Of a DNA stretch of 8,447 nucleotides, positions 1-5,285 are shown one piece after another (within the stretch, counting starts at the first letter, position 1; every line of letters starts with the position of its first letter). The stretch covers positions 1-8,447 of the forward strand of contig WFMU01000289.1 of NCBI GenBank assembly GCA_015488935.1. Direction: 5' to 3'. The notes beneath the pieces are model-generated. The model was not told the DNA's origin. It searched no databases and was given only the letters and a program-made list of their open reading frames with translations. Source of the DNA: Flavobacteriaceae bacterium (GTDB taxonomy: Bacteria; Bacteroidota; Bacteroidia; Flavobacteriales; Flavobacteriaceae). The position numbers and the translations under genes were made by a program.

Positions 1-295
1 AAAGCAAAACACGCTATATAAATCCGTTCTATTTCCCTTTTTCTTTGTTATAAATTATTCCCATAAACATAGCTATGCAAAGAATTTATGCCTCAAAAAA
101 GAAAAATATATTCTAATTTATTTATAACGTATTTTGCTTCTCAATTGGTATTAAAAAATTGTTATACAAATTATCCACAACAAAAAGTCGATTTATATTT
201 ATTTTGGACAATGTATAGATAAAAAAATTAGGATAATCCAACAAACTTTATTAAACGTAAGCAAAACTCAGGTTTATAATTATTTAGAGGTGTTT
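1..295. other. Gene-free AT-rich spacer at left edge
   Basis: No convincing gene is seen on either strand. The three plus-strand frames entering from the left close early (stops at 19-21, 51-53 and about 125), so the tail of an upstream plus-strand gene could end here, but none of the readings looks like a known protein end. The spacer follows the aat stop codon, yet I find no clear GC-rich hairpin with a T-run that would terminate the minus-strand operon. The notable content is the pair of DnaA-box-like 9-mers at 162-179, listed separately. A 44-codon ORF at 88-222 was considered and rejected. Confidence 0.6.
162..179 (+). promoter_or_regulatory. Tandem DnaA-box-like 9-mers
   Basis: Positions 171-179 read TTATCCACA, an exact match to the bacterial DnaA box consensus TTATNCACA. 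The nine bases directly before it, TTATACAAA at 162-170, match the same consensus with one mismatch and in the same orientation, with no spacer. The surroundings are very AT-rich. This could be a DnaA-responsive site or an outlying part of an origin. It could also be chance: a single consensus box is expected many times per genome. No dnaA gene is visible in the window. Confidence 0.35.
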
Positions 296-937
296 TTATA
301 AAAATTTCATAAACTCATTTCTAGGAATTTCTCTTGCTCCTAAAGAAGCCAAATGGTTGTTATAAACTTGGCAATCGATAATTTTATAATGTTCTTTTTC
401 TAATTTTTTTGCAAGTGCAATAAAAGCAACTTTAGAAGCATTACTTACCAAACTAAACATACTTTCACCACAAAAAACTGGAATATTTTGCGTTTGTAAA
501 TCCATGCCATATAAACCACCAACTAATTTATCGTCTAACCAGACTTCTACAGATTTTGCAACACCTAATTCGTTTAATTTTATGTATGCTTGTTCCATTT
601 CGTCTGTAATCCATGTACCACCTTGTCCTTCTCTGTAAACGGTTTTGCAATGTCTAATAACCGATTTAAAATCTTGATTAAAAGTGACTTTAAATGTATT
701 TTTTCTAAGAATTTGTCGCATACTTTTAGAAATTTTTATTTCTTTTGGAAACAAAACCATTCTATCTAAAGGAGCGTACCAAATAATAGGATCACCTTCG
801 TTAAACCAAGGAAAAATACCATTTTTGTAAGCCAAAATTAAACGTGCAGTAGATAAGTCGCCACCAATGGCTAAAAGACCATCTTCGGATGCTTCAGAAA
901 CATCTGGAAAAACAAGTTTAGAGCTTAAAATTTGCAT
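296..937 (-). CDS. aat: Leucyl/phenylalanyl-tRNA--protein transferase
   Basis: Aat moves Leu or Phe from aminoacyl-tRNA onto the N-terminal Arg or Lys of target proteins, making them N-end-rule substrates for ClpS/ClpAP in the cytoplasm. The whole single-domain family signature is present in the 213 residues: DGLLAIGGDLS (about 19-29), GIFPWF (40-45), the GESMFS block (157-162) followed by NASK, and the IIDCQVYNNHLASLGAREI block near 186-204. E158, D188 and Q190 line up with E. coli Glu156, Asp186 and Gln188 of the active site. The ORF can be opened six bases earlier at a TTG (941-943), but the ATG at 935-937 gives the normal family N-terminus MQIL and is preferred. No strong Shine-Dalgarno is visible. 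It is the last gene of a three-gene minus-strand cluster, 25 bp after the membrane-protein gene, and probably depends on that transcript. E. coli Aat is about 20 residues longer; the shorter form is complete. Confidence 0.96.
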   Translation of the reverse strand: MQILSSKLVFPDVSEASEDGLLAIGGDLSTARLILAYKNGIFPWFNEGDPIIWYAPLDRMVLFPKEIKISKSMRQILRKNTFKVTFNQDFKSVIRHCKTVYREGQGGTWITDEMEQAYIKLNELGVAKSVEVWLDDKLVGGLYGMDLQTQNIPVFCGESMFSLVSNASKVAFIALAKKLEKEHYKIIDCQVYNNHLASLGAREIPRNEFMKFL

Positions 938-962
938 ATACAAACAAATTAAAATGAACTTT

Positions 963-2075
963 TTAGCTTAATATAACATCATGCCATTTGTTTACATCTA
1001 AATCATATTCTTCATTAATCGAAATAAATTCTTCAGTATTAGCGCTTTGTCTAATAAAAATTCGCTTACAAGAATCACTAGGAAACGTACCTTCAATTTC
1101 TAAAGTTAATTTTCCTTCTTCGTTAGTACTACCAGAAGCTGTAAATTTATAATCGGTAATTATGGTAACATGTCTTCGTAAAGGATTGCCATCTTTATCA
1201 ATTAAACGAATATTAAAATAGTCGTTCATTTTTGTAGGAATAGAAATATATTTTTCTTTATCATCTAAAGTAAATGAATTATTTCTATAAAATGCAGTAT
1301 GAATATTATCACTTAATTGTACTTTTAAAGGATCGTAATTTTCGCGTTCGGCATCTTGGTATTTTTTTATTGCTGCAGCAATATCTTTACTACAAGCAAC
1401 GGTATAATTACTAAATTTTTCCCAAAGATTTGTAACATCAATTCCAAGCCTAATTTTTTTAATTAAATACCAAACAAATGCACCACTAATAATCTCTATA
1501 ATGTATAAAATTACAGGCATAAAATCCATAATTCCAAAACCTGTTTCTCGCATACCTGCAGCTAATTCGCCTTGTACACGTTTGTACGATAAAAATCCGA
1601 TAGCAGCAATAATTAGTAAGCCTAATAAAGCACCAAAAACAAAATAATTATTGGTTATTTTTTTAATTGAGGCATCAATTTCATCGTTGGTTTTTGAGTT
1701 GTTATTTTTATCTCTTTTCAGTTCGTATTTTTTCCAAGCACGTTTTTGCTCGAATAATTTATAAACGATAAATTCCGATACAAAAAGACCAGCAACAAAA
1801 AAAACAATGGCAATTGCCCAAGGCCATTTCTCATTAAATTCTCTATAAATTTCTCTACTTACCATATATTCTCCAATAGAAACAATAAAAAAGATAACCG
1901 TAAGGGCAGTTACGGGTGCAGTGGACATAATACTTTTCCAATTATTAAGACGTTCACTTGCCGATTTATACATTTCTAAAGCATTATTGGCTTTATGTGC
2001 TAATTTACTTGCATTACTTGCTAAAGTATCCGCAGCTTTAAATTCTTTATTTGCTCTTATTAATTGATCGTTCAT
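963..2075 (-). CDS. Four-TM membrane protein with C-terminal beta domain, unknown function
   Basis: I do not recognise a characterised family. The 370 residues show an amphipathic, probably coiled-coil N-terminus rich in Ala, Lys and Asn (about 1-48), then four hydrophobic segments at roughly 54-72, 85-107, 144-164 and 183-205. A lysine/arginine-rich loop (108-143) lies between the second and third. By the positive-inside rule the N-terminus, that loop and the C-terminus (KKIRLG after TM4) face the cytoplasm. Residues about 285-345 look like a small beta-sandwich of the transthyretin/carboxypeptidase-regulatory kind: NIRLIDKDGNPL, then alternating strands and GSTNEEGKLTLEI. The ATG overlaps the stop of the upstream lipoprotein gene by one base (TAATG), which suggests translational coupling and a joint role. 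aat follows 25 bp downstream. Function is unknown; a scaffold or sensor for the lipoprotein is a guess. Confidence 0.85.
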   Translation of the reverse strand: MNDQLIRANKEFKAADTLASNASKLAHKANNALEMYKSASERLNNWKSIMSTAPVTALTVIFFIVSIGEYMVSREIYREFNEKWPWAIAIVFFVAGLFVSEFIVYKLFEQKRAWKKYELKRDKNNNSKTNDEIDASIKKITNNYFVFGALLGLLIIAAIGFLSYKRVQGELAAGMRETGFGIMDFMPVILYIIEIISGAFVWYLIKKIRLGIDVTNLWEKFSNYTVACSKDIAAAIKKYQDAERENYDPLKVQLSDNIHTAFYRNNSFTLDDKEKYISIPTKMNDYFNIRLIDKDGNPLRRHVTIITDYKFTASGSTNEEGKLTLEIEGTFPSDSCKRIFIRQSANTEEFISINEEYDLDVNKWHDVILS

Positions 2076-2845
2076 TATTCGCAGTTTAGGGTTTTGTAAT
2101 ACGATGTAAATCCATCTACAGATTCAAAAGATTCGATATTGGTAACGTTACTAAATACATTTTGGTCTTCCCAACCAATTAAGTATAAATCTAAATTTTC
2201 GCTAGGCTGAAATTTTAATTCTTCTTTTAATTTTGTAGCATCGTGTTTTCCATCACTAATAATTAAAACTTGTACTTTATCGTACGATTTAAAAGTTGGT
2301 TCTTTAATTTTAGTTTCAATATGTTGCAATGCATCCTTAATATTAGTTAAATCTCTTCCTTTATATGGTTTGTAATTTAAGACATGTTTGGTTACTTTGC
2401 TACCAATAAATTTAGAGGCATTTTTTTTATTTTTTGTAGCAATAACCTTGTTTTCTTTTGCAATTTTTTGATTCTCTTTTCTAAGTTTTCCTTTTTTGCT
2501 CATTAAAGCATCTTTAGGAATTTCTATATATGGCTTTTGAGCAGCTACTTGTAATGTAAAAAATTCTCTTTCGGCTGGAGCAGGATTTCCAATCACTCTA
2601 ATGGCAACTTGCCCATTTGCTTTTTCTTGAAATTCTGTAATTATTTTTTTATAATCTTGTGCCGTTAATTTTCGATGACTCGAAGTAGATCCAGATCTAT
2701 CTTCGGCAATAATTAATAAAGTTTTACAATCTGCAATTTTTTCGGTTGTTGAAGGCACATCTTTTTCCGATTTCTTTTTAGCCTCATCGCAAGAAACTAA
2801 AGTTGTAATTGCTAAAAAAAGGAAAATAACTAATTTGTTTTTCAT
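2075..2845 (-). CDS. vWA-like lipoprotein of unknown function
   Basis: The 256-residue product starts with a short basic-hydrophobic signal peptide ending in the lipobox LVSC, so Cys19 should be lipidated after signal peptidase II cleavage; the mature protein would face the periplasm or cell surface. The rest reads as a von Willebrand A-type domain: strand LLIIAED (43-49) running into a MIDAS-like D49-R-S51-G-S53, a Thr in GRDLTNI (T167) as possible third metal ligand, and a strand closing in ISDG (196-199, D198). Between them, residues about 116-150 form a very basic insert with repeated KEN-like units (13 Lys/Arg in 35). Cys40 and Cys255 flank the fold at either end and could form a disulfide. 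It is the first gene of the cluster, with a Bacteroidota-type promoter just upstream and a one-base overlap with the four-TM gene. The vWA assignment is by motif only; ligand and partner are unknown. Confidence 0.85.
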   Translation of the reverse strand: MKNKLVIFLFLAITTLVSCDEAKKKSEKDVPSTTEKIADCKTLLIIAEDRSGSTSSHRKLTAQDYKKIITEFQEKANGQVAIRVIGNPAPAEREFFTLQVAAQKPYIEIPKDALMSKKGKLRKENQKIAKENKVIATKNKKNASKFIGSKVTKHVLNYKPYKGRDLTNIKDALQHIETKIKEPTFKSYDKVQVLIISDGKHDATKLKEELKFQPSENLDLYLIGWEDQNVFSNVTNIESFESVDGFTSYYKTLNCE

Positions 2846-2875
2846 AAGGATTTACTTTGGTTGATTTAGAGCGGA

Positions 2876-2909
2876 TAAAAGTACATTTTTTTCGTTAAAA
2901 AACCCTCAA
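2876..2909 (-). promoter_or_regulatory. Candidate promoter of the lipoprotein/membrane/aat cluster
   Basis: On the minus strand TACTTTTA (2876-2883) matches seven of eight positions of the Bacteroidota -7 element TAnnTTTG. A TTG (2907-2909) lies 23 bp upstream as a possible -33 element, at the long end of the usual spacing. The -7 box ends about 30 bp before the ATG at 2845, leaving a leader of roughly 25 nt. No other promoter-like sequence is seen between the three genes, so this one probably drives all of them. Confidence 0.45.
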
Positions 2910-2997
2910 TATCAGTGTAAAAACTACGTTAGCACTAAAAGCAGCTACTATTTTTCTTCTAATAAAAGCAAAAACAGCAATGTAGAAACAATAATTT

Positions 2998-3019
2998 TTT
3001 CTTTATTTATCTAAAGAAA
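2998..3019. repeat. 8-bp inverted repeat over the fhs -33 region
   Basis: TTTCTTTA (2998-3005) and TAAAGAAA (3012-3019) are perfect inverted copies separated by six bases. The dyad ends seven bases before the candidate fhs -7 element and covers the position expected for -33, so it could be an operator for a regulator of fhs. It is AT-rich, and an 8-bp dyad in such DNA may also be fortuitous. Confidence 0.35.
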
Positions 3020-3025
3020 CTTCCG

Positions 3026-3033
3026 TAAATTAG
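3026..3033 (+). promoter_or_regulatory. Candidate fhs -7 promoter element
   Basis: TAAATTAG matches the Bacteroidota -7 consensus TAnnTTTG at seven of eight positions and lies 20 bp before the fhs ATG, which implies a leader of only about 13 nt. No clear TTG is seen at the -33 distance; that stretch is T-rich and overlaps the inverted repeat at 2998-3019. No Shine-Dalgarno is visible before the start codon, as is common in this phylum. Confidence 0.4.
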
Positions 3034-3053
3034 CGGTCTAAAATTAAATTATA

Positions 3054-4730
3054 ATGGCATACCAAACGGACATTGAAATTGCGCAAAGCACCAAATTACA
3101 ACATATTAGAGAAATTGCAGAAAAAATTAATATTGCAGAAGAGGATTTAGAATATTACGGAAAGTACAAAGCAAAATTACCTCTAAACCTAATTGACGAA
3201 AACAAAATAAAACAAAACAACCTTATTTTGGTAACTGCATTAACACCAACGCCTGCAGGCGAAGGTAAAACAACGGTTTCTATTGGATTAACCGAAGGTC
3301 TAAACAAAATAGGAAAACAAGCAACGGTAGTATTGCGCGAACCTTCTTTAGGCCCTGTGTTTGGAATAAAAGGCGGTGCTGCTGGTGGGGGACACTCGCA
3401 AGTAGTACCAATGGAAGACATCAATTTGCATTTTACTGGTGATTTTAATGCCGTTGAAAAAGCAAATAACTTACTTTCTGCCTTAATCGATAATAATTTA
3501 CAAAGCAAAACCAAAAATTTAGGTTTAGATGGAAGAACTATTGCTTGGAAACGCGTTATAGATATGAATGACAGAGCATTACGCGATATTACGATTGGTC
3601 TTGGAGGTACGGCAAACGGAATTCCTCGTCAAGATGGTTTTAATATTACACCTGCTTCTGAAGTAATGGCAATACTTTGTATGGCAACCGATTTTAAAGA
3701 TTTAAAACAACGTTTAGGAGATATTTTTGTTGGATTTACTTTTGATAAAAAACCAATTTTTGCTCGTGATTTAAAAGCAGAAAATGCCATGGCAATTTTA
3801 TTAAAAGATGCAATAAAACCAAATTTAGTACAAACTTTAGAGAAAAATCCGGCAATTATTCACGGTGGCCCTTTTGCTAATATTGCACAAGGAACCAACA
3901 CGATTATTGCAACAAAAATGGGATTATCAGTTTCTAATTATGTAGTTACCGAAGCTGGTTTTGGTGCAGATTTAGGAGCAGAAAAATTCTTAGATATTAA
4001 ATGTGCAAGTGCAGGATTAAATCCAAAATGTGTGGTTTTGGTGGCAACGATTAGAGCCTTACGTCACCATGGAGGTTCTCCAAAAGAAGCCTATAATACC
4101 CCAAGTTTAGAACGTGTTAAAAATGGATTTACCAATTTAGAAAAACATATCGAAAACATTCGTAAATTTAATATAGAACCTGTAGTTGCCATTAATGCAT
4201 TTACAAATGATTCGGGAGAAGAAATTGCATTTATCAAAGAAAAATGTGCTAGTTTAGGTGTACAAGCAGTAGTATCTGAAGGATGGGCAAAAGGCGGAAA
4301 TGGTACCCAAGATTTAGCAAAAGCTGTGGTTAATGTGGTAGAAAATAAAGCAACAACATTTAAGCCAATTTACGATTGGAAAGCACCAGTTAAAGAAAAA
4401 ATAGAAACTATTGCTCGTGAAATTTATGGTGCAGATGGTGTAGATTTTGACCGTAAAGCAATACTTAACATGAAACGTATAGACCGTTTAGGGTTTAACG
4501 ATTTTGCGATTTGTATGGCAAAAACACAAAAATCTTTTTCGGATAATGATAAACTTATTGGAAGACCAACTGGATTTAGAGTTACCGTACGAGAAATTGA
4601 AATTGCAGCAGGAGCACGATTTTTAATTCCGATTTTAGGAAAAATGATGCGTATGCCTGGTTTACCCGCAACACCTGCAAGCGAAGGAATGACGATTGAT
4701 AATAATGGTGTGATTTCTGGTTTGTCTTAG
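3054..4730 (+). CDS. fhs: Formate--tetrahydrofolate ligase
   Basis: This cytoplasmic enzyme joins formate to tetrahydrofolate with ATP, giving 10-formyl-THF for purine synthesis, initiator-tRNA formylation and, through FolD, serine and methionine metabolism. The 558 residues have normal full family length. Visible signatures are the P-loop-like TPTPAGEGKTT (64-74), REPSLGPVFGIKGGAAGGG (95-113), VPMEDINLHFTGDFNA (118-133), VATIRALRHHGG (330-341) and the C-terminal MRMPGLPATPASEG block (532-545). Two signature positions differ from the classic patterns: His114 stands where GGG is usually followed by Tyr, and Arg337 replaces Lys in RALK. Both look like tolerated lineage differences. The ATG at 3054 gives the expected N-terminus. 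The gene appears monocistronic: it is divergent from the lipoprotein cluster, and a 288-bp spacer follows. folD and other folate genes are not in the window. Confidence 0.98.
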   Translation: MAYQTDIEIAQSTKLQHIREIAEKINIAEEDLEYYGKYKAKLPLNLIDENKIKQNNLILVTALTPTPAGEGKTTVSIGLTEGLNKIGKQATVVLREPSLGPVFGIKGGAAGGGHSQVVPMEDINLHFTGDFNAVEKANNLLSALIDNNLQSKTKNLGLDGRTIAWKRVIDMNDRALRDITIGLGGTANGIPRQDGFNITPASEVMAILCMATDFKDLKQRLGDIFVGFTFDKKPIFARDLKAENAMAILLKDAIKPNLVQTLEKNPAIIHGGPFANIAQGTNTIIATKMGLSVSNYVVTEAGFGADLGAEKFLDIKCASAGLNPKCVVLVATIRALRHHGGSPKEAYNTPSLERVKNGFTNLEKHIENIRKFNIEPVVAINAFTNDSGEEIAFIKEKCASLGVQAVVSEGWAKGGNGTQDLAKAVVNVVENKATTFKPIYDWKAPVKEKIETIAREIYGADGVDFDRKAILNMKRIDRLGFNDFAICMAKTQKSFSDNDKLIGRPTGFRVTVREIEIAAGARFLIPILGKMMRMPGLPATPASEGMTIDNNGVISGLS

Positions 4731-4848
4731 AACTAAAATTGTTAAAATATTTATAAAACACCTTGTAAGTCATTATTCTAAATCAAACTTTGCCTTGTTT
4801 TTTATGGATATTAAAGATTTGTTAGGATTGCTTACGTATTGAACTTTT

Positions 4849-4879
4849 GTCAGGGTTTCATTTCAAATGAAGCCCTGAC
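4849..4879. terminator. 31-nt near-perfect palindrome, possible fhs terminator
   Basis: Two 15-nt arms (4849-4863 and 4865-4879) around C4864 are complementary except for one position, which would be a G-U pair in RNA. The stem begins with GTCAGGG paired to CCCTGAC, so the base is GC-rich. On the plus strand it is followed by TTATTT, a weak U-tract. It starts 118 bp after the fhs stop, far for a classical terminator. A dispersed intergenic repeat or protein-binding dyad is a fair alternative. Confidence 0.5.
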
Positions 4880-4896
4880 TTATTTAGAGTCTAGCA

Positions 4897-4917
4897 GGTT
4901 TTTAAACTTAAAAAACC
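4897..4917. repeat. Small AT-rich hairpin next to the palindrome
   Basis: GGTTTTT (4897-4903) pairs with AAAAACC (4911-4917) across a seven-base loop, 17 bp after the larger palindrome. The arms are short and mostly A/T, so the hairpin would be weak. Together with the preceding AGTCTAGCA it could be a decayed half of a longer intergenic repeat, but this is only an impression. Confidence 0.25.
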
Positions 4918-4992
4918 AATAAAAAGAAGTAACAATGTAGTTTACAACAAATAAAAATGATAAAAACTAAATTCAGACTAAAATTTATTTCG

Positions 4993-5000
4993 TAGTTTTG
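4993..5000 (+). promoter_or_regulatory. Promoter -7 element of the antitoxin-like gene
   Basis: TAGTTTTG is an exact match to the Bacteroidota -7 consensus TAnnTTTG, 18 bp before the ATG at 5019. No convincing TTG is seen about 20 bp upstream. The implied leader is about 12 nt. The match supports the small downstream gene being expressed from its own promoter. Confidence 0.5.
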
Positions 5001-5018
5001 ATAAAAACATACTAAATT

Positions 5019-5255
5019 ATGAATTTAGAAGCACGAAAACTTATAGTTATAGAAAAATTCATTCACGTTCAAAATGATGCTATTATTGCACAAGTAGAAA
5101 AAATACTTGCCGAAGTAAAAATAAATGCAGAAAATCAATTGCCTAAACGTTTTACAAAGGAAGAATTAAACGACCGTATTAAAAAATCTATGGACGATTC
5201 AAATAATGGAAATTTAATTAGTAATAAAGATTTAAAATCTGAAATTGTAAATTAA
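5019..5255 (+). CDS. Small antitoxin-like protein, no toxin adjacent
   Basis: The 78-residue product resembles short Bacteroidota proteins usually annotated as putative addiction-module antitoxins and found before RelE/ParE-type toxins. It opens with MNLEARKL, has a long amphipathic helix (about 3-38) that could dimerise, then a linker with LPKRFTKEEL and a C-terminal motif with spaced acidic residues, SMDDSNNGN (57-65) and SNKDLKSEI (68-76), of the kind that wraps a toxin. No DNA-binding fold is obvious. A consensus -7 box precedes it, which favours expression. The next gene is convergent and begins only 30 bp after the stop, so there is no room for a partner toxin. It may be a solitary antitoxin or the remains of a toxin-antitoxin pair. 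Family assignment is from overall resemblance, not a diagnostic motif. Confidence 0.65.
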   Translation: MNLEARKLIVIEKFIHVQNDAIIAQVEKILAEVKINAENQLPKRFTKEELNDRIKKSMDDSNNGNLISNKDLKSEIVN

Positions 5256-5285
5256 AAAACAAACGCCAATTATCCTAAACCTAAT

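Noticed and set aside
88..222. 44-codon plus-strand ORF starting at ATG 88 with a hydrophobic middle
   Set aside because: No promoter or ribosome-binding signal, no recognisable family, and its codons overlap the DnaA-box pair; an ORF this size is expected by chance in such a spacer.
941..943. TTG as start codon of aat, adding two residues
   Set aside because: The ATG at 935-937 gives the usual family N-terminus and no signal favours the TTG.
3155..3514. 119-codon minus-strand ORF inside fhs
   Set aside because: It is antisense to a highly conserved enzyme and its composition is what the reverse strand of fhs would give.
4582..4773. 63-codon minus-strand ORF over the fhs 3' end
   Set aside because: Mostly antisense to fhs, low-complexity and without any protein-family resemblance.
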